Part shown: piece after piece, positions 22,204 to 33,330 of the stretch | Layout: the number at the start of each line of letters is the position of its first letter | Numbering within the stretch: position 1 is the first letter of the stretch | Assembly: GCA_014529385.2 (NCBI GenBank) | Contig: CM043964.1 | Coordinates: 132,563,920-132,627,919 of the forward strand | Reading direction: 5' to 3' | Length of the DNA stretch: 64,000 bases | DNA from: Adiantum capillus-veneris | Taxonomy: Eukaryota > Streptophyta > Polypodiopsida > Polypodiales > Pteridaceae | Notes under the pieces: generated by a model | The model's database searches: none | The model's input: only the letters and a program-made list of their open reading frames with translations | Told to the model about the DNA's origin: nothing | Translations under genes and position numbers: made by a program

Positions 22204-24008
22204 CTATTCAGACTTAAAGCTTGTTACATACCCATGTGCATCAATTGAGAAATGGCCAGCTCTTTTCATTCCCACCAAGGAAGCCTTCAAACTCACTAGA
22301 TCAGTTTCATACAAATGCAAAAAAGAAGAGGGTAAGAGAAGGACTTGGTCAACGATCATTCCATGCAAGGTGACAGAAATGCCTTTGCCGTCACGAGGAA
22401 CCATCTTTGCTTGAAGAGCAGGAACTTTCCAGATTTCAACAACTTTGTTACAAGCAAAACAATGAGGATCAGAGCTTTGGCGGTTGACCTGGGTAGATTT
22501 GCAAACTCCACATAAATACTCCAATCCAACGCTGTTGACATTAACAACCTCAAGGGAACCGAAGACCTGAAATTACCATAAACGGATCACACAAAGCACA
22601 ATGAATACAATGAACCTACCAAGAGGAATTCACCGTTTTTCCGAATCCCATACTTGCAATCTGCTTATCACGGATATCTTTGAAAACCAACTTCAATTGA
22701 GAGGGCAATGGCAGCAAGATAGTGTAGTCCACGACAGACAATGTGTTAGAGAATTGTTTGAAGACATTTATGTTGTGGGCAACACAATCATAAAATCCAT
22801 TCTCTTTGACTTCATTGGATATGTTATAAAAATCAGCCTTTTGAGAAGGTACAAACAAAAGCTGCAGTAATAACAAACAATCAAAACATGATCAAGAACA
22901 CTTAGAGCTGTGTATAGAAGCTTACCGTTGCTCTATCAACATCAGCAAGGCCATCAGCAACAATAAGCCTAGTGCCACTACTCCCATCACTTTTCGCCAT
23001 GTTTTCCACCTTGATAACAGTAAATGCTACAGTAGGCACACCATCTTCAATTGAGGAAGTCCATGATGAGTGAAGATCTTTAATCTTGTGCTCAAGAAAG
23101 AGAGTTAGCACAAAGTCGAATGAAGGAGCCTTCACAATAGATGTAGTTGCATCAGCATAGAGAGCAAGTTGGCAAGTGCCTCCATCACTAGGATTCTTTT
23201 TCCTCACAACAGGACCCTCAACATGTATAAAATCACCCACCGTGAATGAGTTGACAAACTGTTCAATATAATTTTCTGCAACAACAAAAGTGATAGTATG
23301 ATGTACAACCTTGTCCACGAGATCAGCCTTCAAAAATCTACTGTAGTTTGCTTTTTGGATTTTATATGTGCCATATTTCGCAAGCACCTTGCCAATGAAG
23401 ACAAAACGGAAGTTAATAGCATCAGCAAGCTCAGAAATAAGAAGCTCGGGCGTAGATTGGCTCAATGCCAATTGAGATTCCAAAGAGTCAACAATAGGCT
23501 TTGGCTCTTCTTTAATAGATGCTAAGCCCAACGAACGACTCACACCAACAGAGGGAGTAACAATCCCAGAAGTGTTAAGCAATGTTCGCCCTACATCACA
23601 TGACACACAATACTATTATTACCGATTACAGATTGGCAAGCCATAGAAATTTAAACAAAGCTAACCTCTCACAGTGGCCATTCCCCTTGCAATACTAAGG
23701 GCTTTTTGAACAGATTTTGGAGATTTCTTTAACTTGGCCTTGGGACTAAGCTTTTTAAACGCTGAGTTTGGAGAACCTACTAAGCTACTTGACGATCCAA
23801 GGCCACAGACAAAACTTCATGCAAGTTTTCAGTTCTAGGAGATGCGCTCAAAGTCTCAAAGTAATCATTGCTTGAGTTTGTAGTGAAAGCATCTATAATC
23901 AAGAGCAAATTTAAGACAGTTTTCAAGATAAGCAAGACAACAAGACTCTTAAGCACCAAAAGAGGAATCGAAATGCATAGGTGTATTACCATCCATATGC
24001 GAATCCAT
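22204..24008 (-). pseudogene. Helentron RPA1-like single-strand DNA binding protein, five exons
   Basis: Replication protein A large-subunit-like gene carried by the element. Exons by GT-AG boundaries: 24008-23990 (ATG start), 23892-23666, 23590-22926, 22861-22634 and 22566-22204 (TAG stop). Exon 3 holds an OB fold (SRFLKADLVDKV, FTVGDFIHVEGPVV). Exon 5 holds the zinc-ribbon OB fold, with YLCGVCKSTQ and HCFACNK as the two CxxC pairs. The frame changes within exon 2, so it is probably broken there or has a further intron. It lies 55 bp upstream of the polyprotein frame on the same strand. Plant Helitrons often carry RPA genes, which would protect displaced single-stranded DNA in the nucleus. 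Confidence 0.78.
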
Positions 24009-24161
24009 GGCGCCTTGGTATAGAGAGTGATGCTATGCTTTGATAATAGATGTGGCTATAAGGATTAAAAGACTGTACTATAGAAGAGGTTAAACTCTCA
24101 ACAAGAGCAATCTCACAATAAGAGGCTTGTAAAACGTGATAGTTCTTCAAAATACCTTTGG

Positions 24162-24171
24162 CTTTTATATA
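24162..24171 (-). promoter_or_regulatory. TATA box for the RPA-like gene
   Basis: TATATAAAAG on the minus strand, about 155 bases before the ATG at 24008, so a start site near 24135 is plausible. Confidence 0.4.
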
Positions 24172-24326
24172 CTAACAACTCAAAGAGTGAAACTTGATGG
24201 ATAATCTTGAGCACTTCAAGAAAGATAGTTTAGAAGTTCCACTCAAAGGTTGACAATAAATGCAGATTTTTACAATTGTTCCCATCTATCATTATATTAT
24301 AGTGGCTCACGACCTATACACTCCAT

Positions 24327-24372
<46 letters not shown>

Positions 24373-24784
24373 CTCTTTTAATTAACTCTACTTCGTTTTT
24401 TGCAATAGCATTAAAAGCTAGAGAGAAGAGAGAAGGAAAGATAGGTGCATCCTAAATATTAGAGAGAGGAGAGAAGAAAAGTGCAAGGGTGCAAATGAGA
24501 TGAAACTACAACTAACTAAATTTAAAAATCTAAAAGATAAAAACAAATATGATCTTTAATCATCACATCAAAAGGGATTTATTTTCTCACTTTACAATAT
24601 TAACAATGAACCTTGAGACAATCATATTTAATAATGAGAGTTAAAATAACCTCACAACCACAAATTTTCAACGGCAAATCCCAAATCCCTATAATAACAA
24701 ACGGTATAGAGCAAGATCAAACAAAATAACTCTTTAAAACATATCCAAAATTAACCTAAAAAATCTATTTAAAACATACCAAAA
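24172..24784. other. AT-rich spacer with a (GA)n tract
   Basis: Holds a (GA)n microsatellite at 24328-24368 and then AT-rich sequence with no recognisable gene. The upstream end of Helentron copy 1 should lie here or a little before. Confidence 0.5.
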
Positions 24785-25640
24785 ATTAACACAGCAGAAC
24801 GCCCCGATCCACCACAGACCGACGGAGAAGACGACAATGCAGCATGACAACACCGGAAACAGCAGGAGCAAAACAGATTGGCGTCCAGACCATCACAGGC
24901 CGACGGACGAGACGTCCTAACAGAGCAGCAAAACCCCGAAGCATAGAGCAGCACGGCACAATACAGAACGACCCAATCCACCACAAATGGACGAAGAGGA
25001 CAGCAATGCAGCACGACATAACCAGAAACAACAGAAGCACCACAGATCGGCATCCAAGATCCACCATAGATCGGAGAAGGCGACGTCCAAACAGAGCAGC
25101 ACGGCCCGAATCCACAGAGCAGCATGACACCAAATTTTGAAGTGCCACTTCAGATCGACGAAGGAGACGAGAAAAAAGAGCAGCACAACCCCGAGACACA
25201 GAGCAACATAGCACCAAGGCACGACCCCAATCCACCATAGACCAGCGAACCAAGAACACGAGGCACCCACAGAGAAGCACAACAGAGCACAAGCGTAACC
25301 AAAATCCACCACAGATCGGCGAGCAGGACGACAAACCACAGCAACGCATGACTGCGGAGAGGCAAGGCACTAAAACACGCCCAACAGTGCCATAGACTAG
25401 AGAAAATAACCACGCCACACAAGCCAGCATGTTCTCAACAACCCCATGCAAGCAGGGTAGCACTACAGGAGCAGAGCAGGAGCGCGGCCTAGAACCGCCA
25501 CAGGCCGGCGAGTAGGGTGACAGGTCCCCCATGCTGTCATGCGCGAACCACAGCACGGCGGGAGCGGAGCAGGACGACAGAGCAGGAGCACGGCCCAGGA
25601 GCAGGAGCACGGCCCAGAATCCGACGAGGAGAGTTGAACT
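24785..25640. repeat. Degenerate GC-rich tandem repeat
   Basis: Diverged units with recurring patterns such as ATCCACCA-AGA-CGG followed by GAGCAGCA, recurring at roughly 100 bases. Several frames of both strands are open at once, because TA-containing stops are rare in the unit. The cysteine- and leucine-rich minus-strand peptide is therefore probably not a protein. Confidence 0.5.
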
Positions 25641-25690
25641 CAAGACCTATTATTCAAGAGGGAAATGGCATAACCAATCTACCACACTTG
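25625..25690 (-). repeat. Possible tRNA-derived SINE head
   Basis: On the minus strand TGGTAGATTGG resembles a polymerase III A box, and about 40 bases later GGTCTTGAGTTCAACTC resembles a B box. Spacing and order fit a tRNA-like promoter. The GC-rich repeat lies downstream of it in this orientation. It does not fold into a convincing complete tRNA by eye. Confidence 0.3.
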
Positions 25691-25915
25691 AGAGAAGGTA
25701 GGCCTAATTCTGTTTTCAATGTTCATGTTCTCAAGGCCTATTTAACGGCTAAATCTTTACGGCGCCCCTTTCCTGGACAAGAACTTCCACGATGGTCGGA
25801 GGACTACGAGTACCGAGCTCGATCAAGAGCTGTGGACGATGGACATGCCCTCCTCCTGAGGATGATCACCCTCAAGCTTCTGGTCCATCCTTTCCGCAAG
25901 GCCCTTGTAGTCCTT

Positions 25916-26262
25916 GCCGCAAGGACGGATCAAAAGGTCGAGGTGATCAGCCTTAGGAGGAGGGCTGCGAGCTAGGAGCAAGTGCTGAGCTCGAGAATGA
26001 TCAGGCTTAGGAAGACTCCGATCAGGGAGAATGTGGAGATCTTGAGCAAAAGTGTACTAGATAAAACGCCAAAGAGCAGGAGTTCTTCGCAAGCCTCAGA
26101 GGCCGAAGAGGCAAGCTGACAAAGCTACCCTCTATTTTGTGGAGGAGGTCCCTGATCATGAGGCCAGCGCAGTGCAATAACCAATCGATGTTGACAAATA
26201 GGGCCTTGCGGCAAGGACGGATCAGAAGGTCGAGGCTGATCAACCTCAGGAGGAGGGCTGCG
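25916..26262. repeat. Direct and inverted short repeats
   Basis: A direct repeat of about 60 bp occurs at 25916-25975 and 26205-26262 (AAGGACGGATCA, then GGAGGAGGGCTGCGAGC). Overlapping it is an inverted repeat with arms at about 26060-26128 and 26257-26330, so the same sequence (AACTCCTGCTTTGTGGCG and relatives) is read in both directions. Confidence 0.6.
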
Positions 26263-26477
26263 AGCTTTGTCAGCTTGTCTCTTTGGCCTATGAGGCTTGC
26301 GAAGAACTCCTGCTTTGTGGCGTTTCATCCAGTATAGCTTCTGCTAGAGATCGTCACATTTTCCTTGATCGACCAATCTTTCAAAGTAAGGCAAACAGAG
26401 TTCGACATGCACATGTGTCTGAACAAGAAGATCAACCAGTTGCTAACTCTCTTACTTCTGATCTCTCTTGCAGATCT

Positions 26478-26536
<59 letters not shown>

Positions 26537-26700
26537 GTTGCTTAAGGATCCCTGCATAGTGGGTAGACCACGGATCGGCAATCGAAATTTGTCTGACATG
26601 ACCTCCACACTCGGCCACCTGCAGGTTCCCTCGACGCAGCCTTGTCCCTCGCCAGTTGGTCAAGCAAGAAACGAAGATGAGCGCCCTGAAATTGGTGGAC
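26124..26700 (+). repeat. CT-tract repeat family, unit R1
   Basis: Member of a family found five times in 26.1-31.1 kb. Each unit has a conserved left part (GAGGTCCCTGATCATGAGG and ACAAGAAGATCAACCA), then CTCTCTTGCAGAT followed by a CT microsatellite (here 26480-26534), then a conserved right part (GGATCGGCAATCG and TGACCTC). The left part could encode an exon, since CTCTTGCAG looks like a splice acceptor, but no known protein was recognised. Confidence 0.7.
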
Positions 26701-26751
26701 TACATCTCTAGCTCTAGTGGTGAAGACGAGAATGGTGCAATAGAGAACAAT

Positions 26752-26919
26752 TTTGCTCCCTCTATTTTGAGGAGAAGGTCCTCGATCATGAGGGTGGAAT
26801 AGTGCAAGAACCAATCGATGTGGACACTTTCAAAGCAAGGCAAACGGAGCTCGACATGCGCCATGCGTCTGAACAAGAAGATCAACCATCTGGTGACTCT
26901 CTTACTTCTGATCTCTCTT

Positions 26920-26968
<49 letters not shown>

Positions 26969-27190
26969 GCTTAACGAGCTCTGCATGGTGGGCAGGCCGC
27001 GGATCGGCAATCGGAGTTTGTCTGTCATGACCTCTGTGCTCGGCCCAGGCCACAAGGGACTCATATGAAACTGGATGAGAAGCCCATGAAATTGGTGGAT
27101 TACAGCTCTAGCTCTAGTAGTGAAGATGAGAAGGGTGCAAGTGAAAGTGGTGGAATACAACTCTAGCTCTAATGAAGATGATAATTAGGC
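26752..27190 (+). repeat. CT-tract repeat family, unit R2
   Basis: CT tract at 26925-26964. Beyond the shared core it continues with CACAAGGGACTC and an acidic, serine-rich possible coding stretch (KLDEKP, then SSSSSSEDE) that is also seen directly upstream of the second DCC1 pseudogene. Confidence 0.7.
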
Positions 27191-27650
27191 AGCAACAGAA
27201 TATGCTTGAGGTAGTTGTAGTTTCACATTGAATCTAGTTCTTTTTATAGTAGCTTCAGCTAGTTGCGTTGTATATTCAATGGTTGCTCTTTTTGTCATAG
27301 CTTTTAATTGCATTATATGGATGGATGGTTTGTATGGTCTTATATCCTACCGCTATCGGTAATAATAAATTGTCTAATTACCTGTCTCTGATTTCAATTG
27401 CACTGGTTGTGTGTTGCGTAGTTCATTCACATATAACATTTGTGGTAGAATTTTGAGTAAATGAATCTTCTATACAAGGCAAGGCCATGATTTGCGGGGC
27501 ATGATTTTGGTCATGCCATTTCCCCTATCTGATGGGGAAATTTGAAACTTTAAAAGGCAACCATGCCGGTCAAACAGGGGTTAGAAGGAGTGTGTGCAAT
27601 GGCAGCTGTGACTGGCCGGCAATGAAGTTGCTCCTAACTTTGAGCAACTC
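27191..27650. other. Spacer without a gene
   Basis: Between unit R2 and the first DCC1 pseudogene. It includes the common tail of the R family (CAGAATATGCTTGAGGTAGT, near 27200-27260). No coding feature is seen. Confidence 0.5.
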
Positions 27651-28415
27651 ACAACTCAAATCCCTCTTAAATCAATGCCGCTACATAGCAGAGAAGAAAG
27701 TACGGCACTTGGCTTGTATACACGGGAGGATCTCTTGGACAATGTCCAATTGAGTGAGAAAGAGCTGTGGGAAGGCTTAAAATTTCTAGCTGCAGTGGAA
27801 ATTGGGGGCTTCTGGCATTTGGTTGACGAGAGGTTCATGCAATTTGTGTTTGAGCTCATCCTCGTAAACACATTACAACATGACAGGCATTGAAAGAGAG
27901 ATGAAGTCATTTTTGTCCTGGCTGGAGATGGCTATTCATGACAAATTGTTCAACATTGCCTGGTGACATTTGGGCGTCGCAATTCATTGCTTTGTGATTT
28001 TAGTGCAGTTTCTAAGCAATCATGTGGTTCAGATTCACATGTTTGGGAGTTGGATGAAAGGCATGTGTGTTTGCATTATACGAATCAGCTACTATTTGTT
28101 GCTGCAAAGTGGAGATTGGATGACTTTCTGGAGGCTTGGCAGCAAAATCTCCAATCAGGTCTGCAAGCAAGCTTGGATTTGCTTAAGGGAGAAGTTCTTG
28201 TTGAAAATTAGCTTGGGTTTGATTCTCGGCTGTGCCCTTTTCCTGTGTCCACCCTGCTTTCGAGCCCAGCTGAAATATTTGCGGCACTTTCCAGAGAAAG
28301 ATGAAAGTGGGAGTGGCAAGTCGTCGAGCCTTACATCGGGCGAGTCTTCATTTTCTTTTCAGAGAGACTGTATATGTATCTTCGGGGCAATCAACATGTT
28401 CTTTCATGGTGGTGA
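27651..28415 (+). pseudogene. DCC1-like sister chromatid cohesion pseudogene, copy 1
   Basis: A single intronless frame of 255 codons matching the C-terminal two thirds of plant DCC1, a subunit of the alternative Ctf18 replication factor C clamp loader in the nucleus. Recognisable blocks are LYTREDLLDNVQLSEKELWE, EIGGFWHLVDERFM, KWRLDDFLEAWQQ, SLDLLKGEVLVE, FPVSTLLSSPAE and WEWQVVEPYIG. Four in-frame stops interrupt it and the N-terminal third is absent. The lack of introns fits a retrocopy or a transposon-captured cDNA fragment. It lies among R-family repeats and is duplicated at 31134-31899. Confidence 0.72.
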
Positions 28416-29340
28416 GTATATGTTGTTTAAGCTTTGCAAGCAGGTGGTATAGCGCTCCAAATTCAAATGCTTGCATGTGAATATACATACAAATACTCCT
28501 AAATGTAGGTATAGGTATGTGAAGGACATTTTCTTCAGTATCACATATTGACATGTCTACATGTTGCATTTTGTGTGTTCACATGCCCTGGTTTCCAGCA
28601 ACGTCGTTTAACGCCAAGTACGTAGTTGTGCTTTGCCTTGAGGTATGGTTCGTGCACACGTGGATTCATCTCCACTTATGGTAATCAAAGGCATTCAAGG
28701 GTTTTTTTGGGAATATCTCCATGGTTACAGAAGCTTAGCCATGCACTCATGCGAGTCTCCCCGCTTTCATACAAAACTAAGCCGATACCTTTTGCAACTA
28801 TGCCATTTTTGGCATAATGCTTCGATGTGCCTAGTACAACTGAGCTGGCTCAGTTTTTATGCATGTGACCATAAGCAAGGCTCAGTTATCCTAAAAAGTA
28901 CCCAATAATTGAGCCTCGCATGACCAGCACGTTAGGCTTGTTGCAAGGTGAGGTGTTGTTCGGCGCAGAGGCATATTTGATAGCACGGAATGAATAAAAG
29001 GCCAATCCCTACAGTAGCATGCAGAGGGGTAAAGGTTGCAAAATCGATATAGAGATGGAGATTGCACCAAACCTAGCGAATGGTGATGTATGTTGTACAA
29101 AGGGGAGCCTCGCCAAGAGCAATATAAGAACGCGTATAACACCATCAACAACACAATTGTGAGCCATCACTGACACAAATTTTGTAGCCATCAATCTCTA
29201 CAATTTCTGATCACTAGCTGCTATGCAGAAACAATCAATCTCCCTCTCGCTCTCTCTCTACCATTGTAGCACTCGACAGAGGTTAACGTCGTCCCTCATT
29301 GTCTCTTTTTTTGCCATACCTTCTCTCAAGTCAACCATGT
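28416..29340. repeat. Tail of duplicated segment, no gene
   Basis: Downstream of the DCC1 pseudogene and largely shared with 31900-32960, including CAACTGAGCTGGCT, TCAGTTATCCTAAAAAGTAC and the CACTAGCTGCTATGCAGAAA stretch. No coding feature was recognised on either strand. Confidence 0.6.
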
Positions 29341-29520
29341 CTACCACCATAGTGTGTTGCTCATGTGTATTGCGATCTCCATGGGTATAAGCAAGAAGTG
29401 CATGTCCATGAAGGGTGGGTGTGAGACATGCCATGGCTGCATTTGTCACTATATGACACGGGGCCTTTCCTTAGGGAGCATCTATGGCTATCAACACCCA
29501 CACATGGCCAAGAGGGAAGA
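29341..29520. other. Short spacer
   Basis: Unique-looking sequence between the duplicated tail and unit R3. Nothing was recognised. Confidence 0.4.
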
Positions 29521-29707
29521 TGACAAAGCTACCCTCCATTTTGAGGAGGAGGTCCCTGATCATGAGGCCGGCATAGTGCAAGAACCAATCGATGTTGACA
29601 AAGAATTAGTCTAGTCTTTCAAAGTAAGGCAAATGGAGCTCGACATGCGCATGCGTCTGAACAAGAAGATCAACCAGTTGGTAATTCTCTTACTTCTGAT
29701 CTCTCTT

Positions 29708-29781
<74 letters not shown>

Positions 29782-29930
29782 TTCCTTAACGAACCTTGCA
29801 TGGCGGACAGACCACGGATCGACAATCGGAGTTTGTCTGTCATGACCTCCGTACTCGGCTCACCTGCAGGTTGCCTCGGCCCAGCCTTGTCCCTTGCCAG
29901 TTGGTCAGGCAAAAAATGAATAAGGACAAT
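29521..29930 (+). repeat. CT-tract repeat family, unit R3
   Basis: CT tract at 29712-29778, the longest of the family. It is followed by a roughly 75-bp direct repeat of the CACCTGCAGGTTGCCTCGG stretch, seen once near 29865 and again near 29950. Confidence 0.7.
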
Positions 29931-30272
29931 TAGCTCCGCACTCGGCTCACCTGCAGGTTGCCTCGGCCCAGCCTTGTCCCTCGGATAATTGGTCAAGCAA
30001 AAAACAAAGAAGGACAGTTAATTGAAGCTACTACAAAAGGAATTTAGTTCAATGTGAAACTGCAATTGCCTCAAGCATATTCTGTTGCAGCCTAATTCTT
30101 GTCTTCATAGCTAGAGCTCTATTCCACCATTTTCATTAGCGTCCTTCTCATCTTCATCAGTAGAGGTAGTACCATAGTCAATCAATTTTATGGGCTTTTC
30201 ATTCAGTTTCATAAGAGTCCCTTGTGGCCAGGGCCAACCAGCTGGTAACTCTCTTACTTATGATCTCTCTTG

Positions 30273-30329
<57 letters not shown>

Positions 30330-30705
30330 GCTTAAGGATCCCTGCATGGCGGGTAGGCCACGAATTGGCAATCAGAGTTTGTCTGGCATGACCTCTGTGC
30401 TTGGCCCAGGCCACAAGGGACTCTTATGAAACTGGATGAGAAGCCCGTGAAATTGGTTGATTACAACTCTAGCTCTAGTAGTGAAGATGAGAAGGATGCA
30501 AGTGAAAGTGGTGGAATACAACTCTAGCTATGAAGATGAGAATTAATCTGTAACAGAATATGCTTGAGGTAGTTGCAGTTTCACATTAAACCAAGTTCTT
30601 TTTGTAGTAGCTTCAGCTAATTGCTCTTCTTCGTTTTTGGCTTGACCAGTTGGCGAGGGACAAGACTGGGCCGAGGCAACCTGCAGTGGGCCAAGCGCAG
30701 AGGTC
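29930..30705. repeat. Large inverted repeat around unit R4
   Basis: Left arm about 29930-30225 and right arm about 30413-30705 are diverged reverse complements. Both contain CAGAATATGCTTGAGG and ACTCTTATGAAACTG in opposite orientation. The 190-bp centre is unit R4, with a CT tract at 30277-30324. The transcript could fold into a long hairpin. Confidence 0.7.
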
Positions 30706-31133
30706 ATGCTAGAAATGAAGAAGAGCGTCCTGAAATTGTCTCTAGCTCTAGTGGTGAAGACGAGAATGGCGCAACAGAGAAGAGCTTACTCCCTCGATTT
30801 TGAGGAGAAGATCCCTGATCATGAGGCCGGCGCATTGCAAGAACCAACAGATGTGGACACTTTTAAAGCAAGGCAAACGGAGCTCGACATGCCCATGCGT
30901 CTGAACAAGAAGATCAACCATCTGGTGACTCTCTTACTTTTGATCTCTCTTGCAGATCTTCTCTCTTTTGCTTAACGATCTCTGCATGGCGGACAGGCCA
31001 CGGATCGGCAATCGGAGTTTGTCTGTCATTACCTCCGCTCTCTCGGCGGAGGCCACAAGGAACTCTTATGAAACTGGATGAGAAGCCCGTGAAATTGATG
31101 GATCACAGCTCTAGCACTAGTAGTGAAGATGAC
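30640..31133 (+). repeat. CT-tract repeat family, unit R5
   Basis: Same family as R1-R4, but the CT tract is nearly lost (TCTTCTCTCTTTT near 30957). Its right end (MKLDEKPVKLMD, SSSTSSEDD) runs in frame into the second DCC1 pseudogene, which suggests the fusion was once read as one peptide. Confidence 0.65.
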
Positions 31134-31899
31134 ACAACTCAAATCCCTCTTAAATCAATGCCGTTACAAAGTAGAGAAGAAAGTACGGCACTTGGCTTGT
31201 ATACACGGGAGGATGTCTTGGACAATGTCCAATTGAGTGAGAAAGAGTTGTGGGAAGGCTTAAAATTTCTAGCTGGAGAGGAAATTGGGGGCTTGTGGCA
31301 TTTGGTTGATGAGAGGTTCATGCAATTTGTGTTTGAGCTCATCCTCGTAAACACATTACAACATGACTGGCATTGAAAGAGAGATGAGGTCATTTTTGTC
31401 CTGGTTGGAGATGGCTATTCAGCACAAATTGTTCAACATTGCCTGGCAACATTTGGGCGGCGCAGTTCATTGCTTTGTGATTCCAGTGTAGTTTCTGAGA
31501 AATCATGTGGTTCAGATTCACATGTTTGGGAGCTGGATGAAAGGCATGTGTGTTCGCATTATGAGAATCAGCTACTCTCTGCTACCGCAAAGTGGAGACT
31601 CGATCACTTTCTGGAGGCTGGGTAGCAAAATCTCCCATCAGGTCTGTAAGCAAGCTTGGATTTGCTTAAGGGAAAAGTTCTTGTTGAAAATTAGCTTTGT
31701 TTGATTCTCGGCTGTGTTCTTTTCCTGTGTCCACCTTGCTTTCGAACCGAGCTACAAGATTTGCGGCGCTTTCCAGAGAAAGATGAAAGGGGTGGAGTGG
31801 CAAGTTGTCGAGCCTTACATCGGGCGAGTCTCCATTTTCTTTTCAGAGAGGTTGTATATGTATCTTCAGGGCAATCAGCATGTTCTTTCATGGTGGTGA
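31134..31899 (+). pseudogene. DCC1-like sister chromatid cohesion pseudogene, copy 2
   Basis: Second copy of the same intronless DCC1 fragment, 766 bp against 765 bp in copy 1. It keeps YTREDVLDNVQLSEKELWE and WELDERHVC. It has its own stops, including two in the FLEAG-stop-QNLPSGL-stop region, and a one-base frameshift after LVEN. Copy 1 has stops that copy 2 lacks, such as the one after GDGYS, so part of the decay followed the duplication. Unlike copy 1, it is preceded directly by unit R5. Confidence 0.72.
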
Positions 31900-32865
31900 G
31901 TATATGTTGTTTAAGCTTTGTAGGCAGGTGATATAGCGCTCCAAATTCAAATGCTTGGATGTGAATATACATACAAATACTCCTAAATGCAGATATAGGA
32001 CATTTTCTTCAGTATTACTGATCAATTTCACATATTGACATGTCTACATGCTGCATTTTGTGTGTTCACATATTGACATGTCTACATGTTGCATTTTGTG
32101 TGTTCACATTTTGTGTGTCACATGCCCTGGTTTCTAGAAATGTCGTTTAACGTCAAGAACATTTGGGAAGATTTGGGAACTGTAAGCTACTTCTTGCAAC
32201 CAGAACTTGTACTCGCGTCGTAGTTTTGGGGTCATGATTGGCCCAGTGGATCTTATTCACATAATCGAATACATGGCTACCCAAATTAAGCGAAGATGCA
32301 CCATTTTTACATGCGCAAGTGGTATGGTGCTGTATATTGAGGTAGAGTTCGACTTGGGATACACAGCCAGTTTGGAAGCATAGTAGAACTATGCCGGCGT
32401 AGTTGGTAGCGTGTGACCATATAAGCAAAAGATTACCCTCGCGTGTGACCATATAAGCGTGCTTAGCATAGTACAACTATGGCATACTACAACTGAGCTG
32501 GCTTACTTTTATGCATGTGACCATAAACAAGGCTCAGTTATCCTAAAAAGTACTGAATAATTGAGCCTTGCATGACCAACACATTAGGCTTGTTGGAGTT
32601 GGCAGGTGCCTGCCTTTACCATGCACAAGCACGGAGCACATGCATTTTTGATAGCACGGAATGAATAAAAGGCCAATCCCTACAATGGCATGGAGAGGGG
32701 CAAAGGTTGAAAAAATGATATAGAGATGGAGGTTGTACCAAAGCTAGCGAATGGTGATGTATGTTGTGCAAAGGGGGGCCTCGCCAAGAGCAATTTAGGA
32801 ACGCGTATAACACCATCAAAATATCTACAATTTTGATCACTAGCTGCTATGCAGAAAACAATCAA

Positions 32866-32912
<47 letters not shown>

Positions 32913-32990
32913 TTGTAGCACTAGACAAAGGTTAACGTTGTCTGTCATTGTCTCTTTGTTGTCACTGTTGTTAAGGCAAGGTCTAAGGGG
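31900..32990. repeat. Tail of duplicated segment, second copy
   Basis: Counterpart of 28416-29340, with an extra stretch at about 32150-32480 and short tandem repeats of CACATATTGACATGTCTACATG near 32030-32090. CT tract at 32869-32907. No gene was recognised. Confidence 0.6.
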
Positions 32991-32992
32991 AG

Positions 32993-33176
32993 GAAATTTG
33001 TCCCCACGACCATAGTGGCTTTGGCTAATCAAATTTGGCATGAGGGCTTGTTTTTTGAGGTGGACGGCATGCACAAAGTTGCTATTTTTTGTTCGTCTAG
33101 TAGGGGCACGTCGGCTTTAGTACTGAAGGTGTTTTTCTGTCAGTACTAGGCTCCTGCTTCACTTCTGTAGGGCGTG

Positions 33177-33249
<73 letters not shown>

Positions 33250-33330
33250 CCGTGCTGCGTAAGGCTTGGTAGATAAAAAAGCTGACGCCAATTTCGATAC
33301 ATAATATCCAAATTCTAGGTATGTGGAATG
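32993..33330 (+). repeat. Direct repeat D, copy 1, with CT/CA microsatellite
   Basis: Matches 35948-36240 (CCACGACCATAG, GAGGTGGACG-CATGCACAAA, TTGCTATTTTTTGTTC). It holds a (CT)n tract at 33177-33200 running into (CA)n to 33248. The two copies bracket the first TTAA element. Confidence 0.65.

Larger units (their letters stand above)
16559..24171 (-). mobile_element. Helentron copy 1 (Helitron with C-terminal endonuclease)
   Basis: Rolling-circle transposon with an RPA-like gene upstream and a Rep/helicase polyprotein downstream, both on the minus strand. The polyprotein ends in an endonuclease/exonuclease/phosphatase domain, the trait that separates Helentrons from canonical plant Helitrons. 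The limits given are the TATA box of the RPA gene and the polyprotein stop. True termini were not identified. Several stops and one frameshift show it is inactive. Confidence 0.82.

Noticed and set aside
24786-25643. 285-residue cysteine- and leucine-rich minus-strand ORF
   Set aside because: Lies in a degenerate repeat where several frames on both strands are open together. There is no domain, signal pattern or conserved spacing.
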